Origin: Solanum dulcamara
Lineage: Eukaryota; Streptophyta; Magnoliopsida; Solanales; Solanaceae
NCBI RefSeq assembly: GCF_947179165.1
Contig: NC_077238.1
Span: 43,720,793 to 43,784,792, forward strand
Direction of reading: 5' to 3'
DNA length: 64,000 nt
The notes beneath the pieces were generated by a model. The model did not search any database and was not told the origin of the DNA. It saw only the letters and a list, made by a program, of their open reading frames with translations. Of the stretch, positions 1 to 11,833 are shown piece by piece (the first letter of the stretch is position 1; the number at the start of each line of letters is the position of its first letter). Position numbers and translations under genes: made by a program.

Positions 1-1301
1 GATAACTAACTACGTTACAGAACTGAACCCCACCTATAAGTCCACTCAGTGCTTTTAATATCCCAACGGAATTCATTAAAACATGATCATAACATTATAG
101 GAAAAGATAGTAACAATCTACAAATCCATCTTTATAAAACATATTAAGAGTAGCTCATTAAATTTAGTGATTCATAGGAATAGATAACTTCGGTGAGAAT
201 TGTCCTTATCACCACCTTAAAGATGATTGTGTGAGGATTGTACTTATCACACCATAATAACTATCTTGGATCATAATTGATCATCATCATAACTTTCATC
301 ACTAAATCATAATCTTAACTTTATACATAGATTTTCTTTGAAAATCATTGAATTCATAATCAACTAATGAAAATCATCTTCGAACCTCATAATCATAATT
401 GAAAGTAACTTTATACATGTACATCCGTAATTCAACTTTAAATCATGCAACTCATATGAAAACATGCTTATAGAGTTCATTGATATTCATCTAAAATAAA
501 AATTAAACAACCCAATGCAATTCATCAAAACCAGGGTTAAATAACAATTGAAATGAGAGAAAACTTTGAGAAAACCTTGGGACTCCTTGGGTGAATAGAA
601 TCCATGGATCAATCCCCATATACATTAATGAAATCTACTCAAAATTGATGAAAAACGTAGTGGAATTAAAACCCCAACTTGAAACTTAGAGAGGAACCTT
701 GAGAGAATTTGTGTTCTTGCCATAGGAAAATTTAGATGAATTATTTGAAATGGGGGAAATTTCAACGGGTTGGGTTATTATAGGCTTGAACTTGTCGATA
801 AAAGATTCTAGATACAATGAACTGAACTTTAAAAAAAGACACAATTGCCCTTCATTAAAACTCGAATTTGACACTATGAATTCAACTCTATGACTTCTCC
901 TCAAGTCTATGACTCATAGACTTGAGTCATACGGCAAGCCTGAGCAAAATCCATGAAAATATTAGAACACTCTATTTTTGAGGTCATTGATCTTTTCTTA
1001 CCAGTTGTATCTACGACTCGTAAACATCCTTATGACTCATAGAAGTTATTCGTCCTGCAAGTCTCAAAAACTTGCATTTAAGATCCTCTAAAGTTGGGGT
1101 ACGAGTTAGTGTTACGACTTATCAAATGAACTACGAGTCATAATATTAACTCATAGGATTTCTCTTAAGCTTTAGTCCTGATACTCCCGCTATGAGTCGT
1201 AGGAACCTCTATGATTCGTAGAGTGACTCATAAACTTGGATCTAGTAAACATTTTGGAAATCTCTCCTTGGTTCTAACTTTCCAACTTCCGAGATCTTAA
1301 A
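1..1301 (-). mobile_element. Element A, 3' LTR (partial, cut by window edge)
   Basis: The sequence from base 1 aligns by eye with the stretch starting at 6421 (both read CTAACTA.GTTAC, then CTGAACCCCACCTATAAGT), so this is the second LTR of the element whose other LTR is at 5597-7426 plus 21860-22207. It ends in a degraded ...GATCTTAAA where the partner ends GGTCTTACA, and a polypurine tract follows on the minus strand. The first part of the LTR lies outside the window. The upper 400 bases carry a dense cluster of TACGACTCGTA-like motifs upstream (minus sense) of an AT-rich TATA-like stretch near 770-780. No gene is present; the short reading frame in it is chance. Confidence 0.88.
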
Positions 1302-1316
1302 ATATTTCCCTTTTAG
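1302..1316 (-). other. Element A polypurine tract
   Basis: Reading the minus strand, TAAAAGGGAAATAT directly precedes the LTR start. This is where second-strand DNA synthesis would be primed. The tract is partly degraded. Confidence 0.65.
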
Positions 1317-1547
1317 GAACATTCGTCCTCGAGCGAGATTCAACTAGAATAAGAGAGACACTCAAAGAGGACTATAAACCCAACATGAATATAATGAAGC
1401 CTTAAAATTCATAGAAAATGAAATTTTCAAACTTAACATAAATTATGACTTAAAATCAACTTTCATGAACATGAATGCATACGAATGACATAGGAGTAAC
1501 TGAATACATAAGAGTTCAATTAACTTTAATAAGAACAACTTAATACT

Positions 1548-3179
1548 TTAGGATTGAGTAGAGGTAAAGAGATACGAGTATCGTTTTATCATATCTGCAT
1601 TTGCTTCCCATGTACAACTCTCTACTTATTGGTTCCTCCACAATAATTTGACGCACACAACCTCCTTGTTTCTTAGCTTCTTCATTTGCTGGTCTTATAT
1701 TTCCATCGAAACCTCCTCATAAGTCAAATTCTCTTCAACACTCAAATCTTCCAATGGTACAATGAAATTTGGATCACCAACAACATCCTCAACATAGATA
1801 CATGAAACACTCGGTCAACCATGTCCAACTAAAATGGAAAATCTAACTCATAAGCCACCTTGCCAATAGGTCGAACATATATAGGACTCAATTTCCCTTT
1901 CTAACCAAAACTAATTACACTCTTCATGGATGAAACCTTCTAATAGACCCAATCATCCTCCTTAAATTCAAGCTCTATTTTCCTAAATTTAGAATAGGAA
2001 TTTTGACAACTTTGAGCCGTCTTCAACATCTTCCTTATGAGTCTCACCTTTTACATGATTAAACAATCTCGACCAATCAAGGCCATCTCACCTACTTCAA
2101 ACCATTCCACCAGGGACCTACATCTTCTCCTATACAATGTTTTTAAAGGAGCCATTAGGATTCTATAGTGATAAATATTACTGTAAGCAAATTTAATCAA
2201 TAGTAGATGCTCATCCCAACTTCCTTTAAAATCAATAGCACATGCTCTCAACATATCCTCTAAAGTTTTGATCATTCTTTCAGCTTGACCGTCAGTTTTA
2301 AGATGGAAAGCGGTACTTAATTTAACCTATGTACCAAGACCATTTTGGAAGGACTTCCAAAACTACAAAGTGAATTGAGCACCTCGATCCGATATAATGG
2401 TCAAGGGAAAACCATGAAGTCTTACTAATTCACGAACATATAACTTAGCATAGTCTTCGGTACCATATGAAGTCTTAACCAATAGAAAATGAGCAGACTT
2501 AGTCATCCGATCTACAATAACCCAGATGGAATCATATTATTTCTTATTACTAGGCAAACATGTTATAAAGTCCATATTCACATCTTTCCACTTCCAAATA
2601 GGAATTTCAATGTCTTAAGCTAAACCTCCCGGTTTATGATGCTCAACTTTACTTTGTAGACAATTAGGACACTTAGCTAGAAACTCTGCTATGTCCTTCT
2701 TTATGCCATTCCACCAATACACTTTTCTCAAATCACAACACATCTTGGTGGAACCCAAATGAATCAAATACTGAGAGCTATAAGTATCATTCAATATTAA
2801 CTCTCTAACCCATCAATATTTGAACACACAAAAGTCATTGGTATCAAGGTACGCCATCTACCCCCTGGGAGAAAGCCTCAATGGCATTTTTGGCAACTGA
2901 CTTCTTTAACTCAACCAACACTAGATCATTGTCTTGTTTGTCCTTAATATCCCCCACAAGAGATGATTCTGAACCTTTATGCACAAGAATACCTCCATCA
3001 TTAAAATCAACCAGCACACCTAAATGTGCCAATCTATGAACATACTTGATCAATTCTTTCTTACCGTCTTCAACATATGCAACACTATCAATGGACAATA
3101 TAATTAGTGCATCGGCAACTATATTGGCTTTACCCAAATGGTACAACAAACTTATATTATAGTTCTTCAATATTTCAAG
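1548..3179 (-). pseudogene. Element A integrase and chromodomain (broken)
   Basis: This part of a Ty3/gypsy polyprotein would insert the element's DNA copy into the nucleus; the C-terminal chromodomain is thought to steer insertion to marked chromatin. Seen: the zinc-binding region keeps CPNC near 2670 and the second His (IHLG), but the first His is Tyr. The catalytic triad is readable as NMDF (Asp codon about 2570), SDRGAQF (about 2387) and DGQAER (Glu about 2279), giving a D,D(35)E-like spacing of about 36. LRNKEVV and WEANADM near 1570-1680 mark the chromodomain, and a TAA stop at 1548-1550 ends the protein. In-frame stops (for example before DIEIP and in the chromodomain) and frame changes make it non-functional. 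Confidence 0.85.
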
Positions 3180-4175
3180 CTATATCCTTTGCCGAAGGTT
3201 TAAGTCCTTTTTCTTAAATGCATATTTTAAACTCTTATGGTCGGTAAACACATCCACATAGACACCATAAAGATAGTGTCTCTAAATCTTCAAAGAAAAT
3301 ATAGCCGCCGCTAGTTCTAAGTCATGAGTCGGATAATTTCTTTCATGCACCTTAAGTTTCCTAGAAGTATAGTATATCACCTTACCATTTTGCATTAAAA
3401 CAAAACCAAGTCCTACTCTTGAAACATCGCAATACACAACAAAATCAGCAAAACCTTCCAACAAGGTCAAAATAGGAGCGGTAGTAAGACGATCCATCAA
3501 ATCTTGGAAACTCTTCTCAAAACCTTCCGATCATTGAAACTTCACTTTATTTTGAGTCAACTTGGTCAAAGGTGATGAAATCGATGAAAAACCTTCCACA
3601 AATCTTCTATAATATCCAGATAGGCCCAAGAAACTTTTAATATCCAAAAGGGACAATGGTCTAGGACAATACTCAATTGCCTCGATTTTATAAGGATCAA
3701 CCATAATTCTTTCACCAAACACAATGTAACCAAGGAAATCCACCTGACTTAGCCAAAACTTACACTTATTAAACTTGGCAAATAATTGCTTGTTCCTTAG
3801 AGTTTTCAATGCAATCCTTAAATGATTGGCATGCTCCTCCTCATTCCAAGAGTAAACCAAAATGTCATCAATGAACATAATTACAAACATGTCCAAATAT
3901 TGTTTGAACCCCCTATTCATCAAGTCTATGAATGTCATAGGGTTATTGGTCAAATAAAACTACATAACTAAGAACTCATAATGGCCATACCTTGTTCGAA
4001 ATTCCATTTTGGGAACATAACACTCCCTCACCCTCTATTTTTGATGACTGGAATAGAAATCATTCTTAGAGAAATAGATTGCCCCTTGCAATTGGTCAAA
4101 CAAATCATCTATCCTTAGGATTTGGTATTTATTCTTGATAGTTACCTTGTTCAATTTCTGGTAGTCATTACACAT
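3180..4175 (-). pseudogene. Element A reverse transcriptase and RNase H (broken)
   Basis: This is the polymerase and RNase H part of the Ty3/gypsy polyprotein, which copies element RNA into DNA. Seen in minus-strand order: [10 protein letters not shown] (start of the RT palm, about 4160), the catalytic box FIDDILVYS near 3860, [16 protein letters not shown] near 3600, then the RNase H start [10 protein letters not shown] near 3410 and [15 protein letters not shown] near 3330. The FIDD box is intact. Stops occur between LNKVT and FIDD (for example in the HQK.RVRE stretch), and RNase H is in a different frame from RT. At the 5' side the RT is joined directly to a protease stub by a deletion at about 4170. 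Confidence 0.87.
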
Positions 4176-5377
4176 ACGGAGTAACCAAAGAAAAATTCGC
4201 ACCTAGATCAAGTAAGGAATAAATTTCATTGTGAAAGACCCATAACATACCAGTAAAAACATTGAGAGCCTCCTCCACTTCTTGCCTACCATGAAGAGCA
4301 TAAAACCAATTATTGTGTTGACCACCCTTTGGTTGCACTTGAGGATGACTATCTTTGACCTTACACCCCTTAGCATGATGACCTGGCCTACCACATCGAT
4401 AACACATATTCAAACTCTCTAAACACTTACCCATGTGGCCACACTTCTTGCATGTAGGGGTCACTTGACTAATAGGATCACCTCCTTGAGGCTTAGGGTT
4501 GGGCACCCTATCTTTTTCAAACCTTGGAGTAGTGGAATTTGAAGATCCTTGACCGGAGTACCTTTGGAAAAAATAAGGACACCCACCACTTTCGGACCTA
4601 GCATGAGAGGAACCACCACCATCGGTCCCTGCCTCTTGGACTCCCTAGTTTTCTCCTTTAGCTTCTCACTCTCTATTTTCTCCGCATAGGTCATAAGTCT
4701 AGAGATATCCATTTTCCAAATCAACATGGCCATCTTACACTCCTTAGAAACCACATCGGACATATCTAACACAAACATGCATATATGAACTCTAAGGTCA
4801 GCAACCATGAATGCAGCATATTTCGACAATTGGGCAAACTTGAGGGCATACTCCCTCACACTAATACCACCTTGCTTAATATTGATGAATTCTTGTATAT
4901 TAGCCTTCCTCAACTCCAACGAGAAAAAGTGATCAAATAATACTCCTTTGAATTAGTCCTAAGTCACGGGATCCACCTTTCTAGGCCTCTCGGTTTTCCA
5001 TTGATCAAACAAAATATGAGCAACACCCTTCAATTGATACGTAGCCAACTCCGCCCTCTCAACTGGGCTAACCCCCATAATATCCAAAATCTTGTGATGT
5101 TATCAACAAACACTTGTGGATCCTCTTCCACCTTGGGAACCCATAACTCTGAAGGATTCATCCTCATAAAGTCATGAACTCTTATCTCCAATGTACCCAC
5201 ATTTGAGTTCATAAAAGCAACCACCTCATATTTGGCGTGAGCCGTAACGGCTTCAGAAAGTACTTGGAAGGCCGCTTGGAACTCGGTATTGGAGATTTGG
5301 TTATTCAAAGGATTATTCAGAACTTGTTTCTCCTCTTCAACCATGTTCCTTATAGTGGAGTATCTTTATGGAGGCAT
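4176..5377 (-). pseudogene. Element A gag and protease stub (broken)
   Basis: This is the capsid/nucleocapsid protein that would package element RNA. The likely start is the ATG at 5375-5377 (MPP..RYST), followed by an early stop and frame changes. Capsid-like segments read MNPSELW...VEEDPQVFVD near 5130-5100 and ISVREYALKFAQLSKYA near 4850-4800. The nucleocapsid has a canonical CCHC knuckle, CYRCGRPGHHAKGC, near 4370-4410; a first knuckle (CKKCGHMGKC) has lost its His. The protease begins with [15 protein letters not shown] near 4170-4215, which keeps the catalytic Asp, but is cut immediately afterwards by the deletion that fuses it to RT. At least two frameshifts separate the parts. Confidence 0.83.
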
Positions 5378-5582
5378 TTTCTGAAAATTACAAAGAACAA
5401 GCATTAGAGGGATAGACTTAAGAGTACCACTCTACCGCATGATATAGATTATAAAAGAAGTGGGATTTTCCTAAGACGTTTCATAGCCTCAAATTTATGG
5501 ATGTGGCATACTTCACACCAAGGAACAAGACTCTACTTAATGTGGCATGTTATACTCCCTAGGACACTCCTAAACCTTGTTC
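5378..5582. other. Element A leader between primer site and gag
   Basis: This is untranslated leader of the minus-strand element. I see no gene and no striking structure in it. Confidence 0.6.
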
Positions 5583-5594
5583 TCTAATACCAAG
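5583..5594 (-). other. Element A primer binding site
   Basis: The minus strand reads TGGTATTAGAG just outside the LTR end ...GGTCATGACA. It matches, with one change, the TGGTATCAGAGC site complementary to the 3' end of initiator methionine tRNA that is usual in chromoviruses. It fixes the element on the minus strand and 5597 as the LTR edge. Confidence 0.85.
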
Positions 5595-5596
5595 TT

Positions 5597-7426
5597 TGTC
5601 ATGACCCGAGCCTAGGTTCCTAGACATGACATGGCAATGAGGATTATGAGGGATCCCAACCAAGTCATCTTATCATACATTGCATACTTAGGGTAAAGGA
5701 AATAAAAACAAAATATAAGCAGAAGTATTAGCTAAATGTAGAAGTCAAAGATAATAAACTCCAACATAAGTCCAAAATGGACTACATCACTTGGAACATC
5801 TAATCATGCCTTTATTCTATTCTTTGATAAGGGCTTAGGAAAAACTATTAGCTCCCCCAAAACATAAGAGAATGTAAAAGTACAAATGTGAAGGAAAGCT
5901 TTTCCCTCGATTAATTAGGACTCATAAATGTTTGAAAGCTTAAACAATGCCATGAATAGGATGGTCGTCGTCCGTTCCTACATTATTAGACAATGTAGGC
6001 ATAATATGTACTAACATAGAAGGTACTAAGTAAGTGAGATATCCATGAACAAGTAAAGGATTATAAGAAATATGACAAAGGATACATGACCAATATAATG
6101 AACATGAGCAAAGCTTAAAAATATTTGAAAAATATAAAAACTTATGGTCAATGCATCGTAAAACTTCACAATAAATCTCATATATTTATATTAAACTTGT
6201 GTGGGATAAGAAATTTAACTAACATTTTAAGACCATCCGAGCTAAACATATAATCCGATGTAACGCCCACATCGATAAGAGAGAGACCACTTCCCAAGGT
6301 AGACTCCATGAGAAACAACTTTAACTCAATATCTATATGTAGATCAACTAGCTAAGCCATCATGGAAACCAACGTGGGCAACGTAGTTTGGGACCTTAGG
6401 TTTCTACTAGGATTTCCTTGGGTAACTAACTATGTTACCAGACTGAACCCCACCTATAAGTCATCTCGGTGCTTTGTCAATAGACCAAAGGAATTCATTA
6501 AAGCATGATCACAATATTATAGGTAAATATAGTAACTACCTATCAATCCATCTTTAAAAAATATTTTAAGAGTAGCTCATTAACTTTAGTAATTCATAGG
6601 AATCCATAACTTCGGTGAGAATTGTCCTTATCACCATCTTAAACATGATTGTGTGAGAATTGTACTTATCGCACCATAATAAATATCTTGGATCATAGTA
6701 GATCATCAACATAACTTTTACCATTAAATCATAATCTTAATTTTATTCATAAATTTCTTTGAAAATCATTGAATTCATAATCAACTCATAAAAATCATCT
6801 TTGAACCTCAAAATGATAATTGAAAGTAACTTTATGCATAGGCATCCATAATTCAACTTGAAATCATGCAATTCATATGAAAATATAGTTATAGAGATCA
6901 TCGATAATCATCTAAAATAAAAATTAAACATCTCAATGCAATTCATCAAAACTAGGGTTAAATAACAATTGAAATTGGAGGAAACTTTTAGGAAACCTTG
7001 AGCTTCTTTGGGTGAACAGAACCCATGGATTAATCCCCACATAACTTAATAAAATTTACTCAAAATTGATGAAGAACTTTAGTGGAATTGAAACCCTAAC
7101 TTGATACTTGTAGAAGAACCTTGAGAAAATTTGTGTTCTTAGCTTAAGAGAATTTAGATAAATGATTTGGAATGGAGAAAATTTCAAAGGGTTGGGTAGT
7201 TATAGGCTTGAACATGGCTATAAAAGTGTCTAGATAAATTAAAGTAAACTTTTGGAAAAGACACAATCACCCTATATTAAAACTTGAATTTGACCCTACA
7301 AATCAAACTCTACGACTCATCCTCAAGTGACCCTTTGTAATGCAGTCATGAAATCTTACGAGTCAAGTTTATGACTTGTCATCATTTTCACGAGTTGTCA
7401 ATTAGACTCATGATATAGGTCTAAGA
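5597..7426 (-). mobile_element. Element A, 5' LTR, first part
   Basis: On the + strand it begins TGTCATGACCC next to the primer site. It is interrupted at 7427 by element B and resumes at 21860. The five bases before the break, TAAGA (7422-7426), recur at 21855-21859 as B's target duplication. Without B the LTR is about 2178 bp. It holds no gene. Confidence 0.9.
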
Positions 7427-9743
7427 TGTCATTACCCAAATCTGGATCATGATGGCACCTACTATAATCCTTGAGTAGGCAAGCAAAACCCAAGACAAGC
7501 AGAAAATAAATCTCAATCTAATTAAATCATTAATAATGTAAGAAGATGGAAGCCGAAGAATATAACCAAAGTAAAGTCGGGCCATGTTATAGATATGTAA
7601 ATATGATAGAAAATATACAAGAGGCCAGATAGTGATAAAAATAAATGACGATCTGACACTAGACAAAACTCCATACCTGTTGTCACCTATAAAGATGCTG
7701 ATAAGATGTATAAATATACGATACAGATCTGAATTTCTAAAATATTAAATGCAAGTCAGAGAAAAAGAGGGAGTGTAGCAAGTCTCTGAACACCAGAAGC
7801 TCACAACAATCCGAAACTGGCACTGGTATGGATGATCAGGCGCGCGCTGAGGGTGGCTCAAACTGGGAGCTACATCAAAAAGATGCAAAAGTGTAATATT
7901 GGTACCAAAACATGGGGTACCTATTAGACATCATAGTTCAAGCGAGCTCAGAAAGAATAAAATATATAAGATGCAGCACAATGATATTATTAACAATAAG
8001 AGAGGAGCACAAACTACAAATACGTGGAAAGATGGCACAAGAATAATCATAATGTAGTCAAGTAAGCCCGACCAGTCATGCAAGTAAATCAATAATCCAA
8101 ACTGATAAAATATCGAAAGAACACTCAAATGTAAACTTGAAGCAACAGCTCAATATCCTCAAAAATAGTATGAAGCACTTAGAATTCACGTCTTGAGCTT
8201 CTCAAAGATGGTAATAATAATAGTAACCCGAATATGTGTCATGGCTACCCAGAATTAACATATCGAGCTTCTCTATAACAGTAGTATTACTAATAACCCG
8301 AGATATATATCAATGGGTCACCCGAAATTCATACCTCAAGCTTCTCAATAATAGTAGTAGTAATAATACCTCAAGATATATATCAACGAGTCACCCAAAA
8401 TTCACGCCTCAAGCTTCCCAATCAAAAATGCCATAATTAAAAATATCGCCAATATTTCCTTTAAATAATTACACTTATTCATCAATTCAAAAATCTTGAT
8501 AACACTATTTTATTCTTTTAAAAAAGGGTTTTTAACACCGGCAAGGAAAATCAATAAAAGCAGTATGTCAAAATCGTATATCACTCGAGTTAAGTAAATA
8601 AAATCTCGTCAAGGTTCCAAATCACTAACCTGAGACTTCGGTGTATCAAAAATACGGCCTCGGGTCCAACATTTCAATATCATAAGCAACCAAGGAATAA
8701 ACATAATCCAAAAATCACAAGAAGTAACCAATCGACACACAACATGTCAAACTAGAAGAACTCTAAGTTCAAATCACTTAGGAGCATTATCTAAGAATTC
8801 TAAATGATGTGAATGAGTCAAGAAATCACTTAAACTAGGGATCCAACCACTAAAAATCAAACTAGACACTAACGATGATTATTGTTTCCAAAACCCCCAA
8901 TGTAACATCAACACCTAAATCATCATCCTAATCATACATTACTAATCAAAATATACCAATTCTCATCAAGCCAAGTCTAACAAGAGTAAGCCATAACCTA
9001 CCTCAAAGTCAAAACCACACTCGAATAGCTAAATTTGAGTCTTTCCTTTCTAGGCTACCTCCAATGATGCCACTCTATCAAATTATCGAAGAACATATCA
9101 AAAAAAGGCCAACGGTACCCATATTGCTATAGTTACAAACGAAACTAAAATAGGGTCAAAATTTGACATTGGGACCTGCCATGAAATCGAAAAATGAACT
9201 CCATCATAAGGTCCCTAATAACTCAAGGAACTTATTTTCCAAAAATTGGCATATTCTCGGAACCGGAAAATCTCAAACAACCCAACTAATCTCAAGACCT
9301 AGTATAGTGTTAAAATGTAAGAAATAATGAACTTTACGCGAAACATACAAGGTTTTTTGGATGGAAAAAGGTCTCAGAATGTTCCCACAAGAATCCCCAA
9401 CACACTGGAACAAAATGATCAAAAATGATTAAGATTTTCTCCAAAAATTGTGTTTTGAAATGTTGTAAATAGACAGAAAAGGGTTGGCATCGGGTCTTAA
9501 AAGACCTCATTACCAGGCCATTCAATGTTTTTTGCGAATGCGGAGACAAGCTTTGCGAATGCAGAAATCAGCAGGCTGACTCTATGCGAAAGCAAAGCCT
9601 TGTTCGTGGATGCGGAGTACAACCATCCATACCTCCATAAATACGGCCTGAGGCCCGCGAATACGGAGTACAAAAGGCTCCACCTCCGTGAATGCGGAGA
9701 GTAAATTTGGGATGTCACAGCAGCAATGCTGGTGCATTCTCAC
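7427..9743 (-). mobile_element. Element B, 3' LTR, first part
   Basis: It starts TGTCATTACCC on the + strand and matches 18897 onward (shared GGCACCTACTATAA, AATCTCAATCTAATTAAAT). It is broken at 9744 by solo LTR D, with CTCAC on both sides, and resumes at 13153. Net LTR length is about 2981 bp against 2958 bp for the partner. The two copies differ visibly, roughly 85% alike by eye, so the insertion is not recent. The GC-richer stretch 9530-9710 repeats GCGAATGCGGAG-like words; the short reading frames over it are chance. Confidence 0.9.
8182..8423. repeat. Tandem array of about 74-bp units in LTR B (3' copy)
   Basis: Three full units and a partial one begin with variants of GAATTCACGTCTTGAGCTTC. 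Each has an inner run of AATAATA/GTAGTA triplets and ends near ATATATCAA.GGGTCACCC. The same array occurs in the partner LTR at 19637-19879, so it belonged to the element before it inserted. Confidence 0.82.
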
Positions 9744-10265
9744 TGTTACACCCCGTACTTTTGTACCTTGGAAGGTTCTTAAGCTTCTTAAGTATCTTGA
9801 AAGGTTCTTAAGTTTTTGGAAGGATTCTTAAGTTTCATAATGCATCTTAAAACTTCTCAAGCTTCTTAGAAGTTACCATGGGAGACAGATAGCCCATAAC
9901 TCTATCAAACAACTCTAAGAAAGGGAGAATGTGACACCTCATGATAGGGAAGGTTGGAAATAGAATTGTAAGAATCTGGAAGAAGTTGGAGACCAAATAA
10001 TGAGTCGTAGGACTCGACTTACTTACGTAAGCTACCAACTTGGAAATCTTACATAATTAAGCTACTTGAATACATACCAAGCTTATGTAGCAAGGATTAC
10101 ATATTCGTAAAGTAAGATGAGATTACGAACCCACGAGGAGGAAAAGAGAGTGACACGTGGAAGAAAAGGAGAGTGCTATGTGGCAGCAGCTGGAGCAAGG
10201 GGTGGACCCCCCCACCTTCCATGTGGCATCCTATGGTAGGAGGAAGGGATTTGTTGGCCCAATGA

Positions 10266-10353
10266 GGGCTTGACACGTGTCACCACTTAGGGCTTGACAT
10301 GTGTCACCACTTAGGGCTTGACACATGTCACCCCCTAAAGTAGCATATATATG
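10266..10353 (+). promoter_or_regulatory. LTR D promoter: three 24-bp G-box palindrome units, then TATA
   Basis: Three consecutive 24-bp units (10266-10289, 10290-10313, 10314-10337) each contain TGACACGTGTCA or a one-base variant, a 12-bp palindrome with a CACGTG G-box core in the first unit. A further TGACACGTGG lies near 10151. TAGCATATATATG at 10341-10353 is a plausible TATA element just downstream, followed by an AAGAAAGAAAGAAG-type leader. G-boxes are bound by plant bZIP and bHLH factors; use here is inferred. Confidence 0.6.
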
Positions 10354-11747
10354 TTATTACTCATTCTTATCTATAAGAAAGTCATTTATCTTTCTAGTTC
10401 AAGAGACTTCAAGAGAAAGAAAGAAGAGAAGAAAAATCTAGAACTAGAGAGAAAGTAGGTTCGGCCAAGGAGAAAGAAAGGTAAGCCTCCAATTTCATTC
10501 CGTGAATTAATTATCTAGGGTATAAAATGATGTTATGAAGATTTTATTAATTTAAATTTATGGTTTGGATCATCACCAAAACGTTATCAAGCAGGCGTAA
10601 AGTTTTATTCGCGCTAAAGAAACTTTCGAGGCATGTTTTTGCGAGTTTTGTGAGTTTCGGGCAAGGTAAAGTTTTCCCTTTTAAATTGAAGTTTATGATG
10701 ATTTTATAAGGTATATTAAATGTCTTAAATAAGGTTGGAAGTGGAAAAATTGCATAAGTATGCTTGACGTTAGAAATAAACTAAATTAAAGTTGTCATAG
10801 CTAAATTGAAGTCGCGTAGGGTGTTGTGATTGTGGGCCGCAGTTGTAGCTAGTGTGGTTGTGTGTTGCAGGGATGTAAATGGTTCTAAAAAGGGTGTGTG
10901 TTCTTCTTATTTCATCCACACGACCCCCCATTTAATAAGGTTAAAGGTTTTACGAAATAAAGGTTAAAAACTCTATTTTGGTATCGTAGTTTTGAGCTAG
11001 TTGTTTGGAGTTGTATTGGGTAATGTTGAAGTGATTTATTTATACATATACTGATGAATGTTGTTGTTGGTATGGTTTTTGACATTTTGGCTGAGTGAAA
11101 TCTCGGAAATGTTGAAGTTATAGGGGAGATCCTGCCCTATTTTCGATAACTTTGGAACTAGTAATAAACTAGTAGAGGGTATTGGATAAGAAAATGATTT
11201 CTATGGGTACTTAGTTGTAGAGGTGGAAATCAGAAATCGAAAGGTCATTAACCTCAGTATGACTCTCATATTATTAGGTCAAGGAGGCAATGATGCGAGC
11301 TGGATTACAGTTAATCCACAAAAGGTATGTGAAGCTTACCCTTTATTTTCTTTTGGCATGTCTTAGCCTTAAGTTTTATATATACCAAACTTGGGAGTCA
11401 TTCCATTCATAAAGCTCTAAGTATGAGTCAATATCCTTGTTCACTTCTAGATGTTAGAACTCCTACACTAAGTGGACTCATCACCTTTCAAGTCTTCTGT
11501 AGGATGAAGAGTAGTACACATAAGGCCTATCACCTTCTTTCGTTGAAATCGCTTAAGGTAAGTGAAATGATGTCTGGTATGAGTTTAGAGGTAATTCCAT
11601 TTATAGGTTACAGATATAATTCATAACTCTAGTCACTTATGAATACTAAGGGTCCAAAAGTAGTTAGATTACTATTCTCAAGCCACCTATATGTTGAATA
11701 GTAAGTGGAAATATAAGCTCCTATTCTGAAAGGCTCTGACAGGATAA

Positions 11748-11833
11748 ATGTCTCTAATTGCATAAATTGTATCTCTAATTGCATAAGCTATATGTCTGAT
11801 TGCATAAATTGTGTCTTTGATTGCATAAACTGT
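11748..11833. repeat. Short tandem repeat in LTR D
   Basis: Four imperfect units of 19-23 bp share the core TAATTGCATAAA or GATTGCATAAA. Spacing is irregular. No function is suggested. Confidence 0.7.

Noticed and set aside
8182..8423. CRISPR-like array
   Set aside because: Units are contiguous imperfect tandem repeats without spacers, in a plant retrotransposon LTR.
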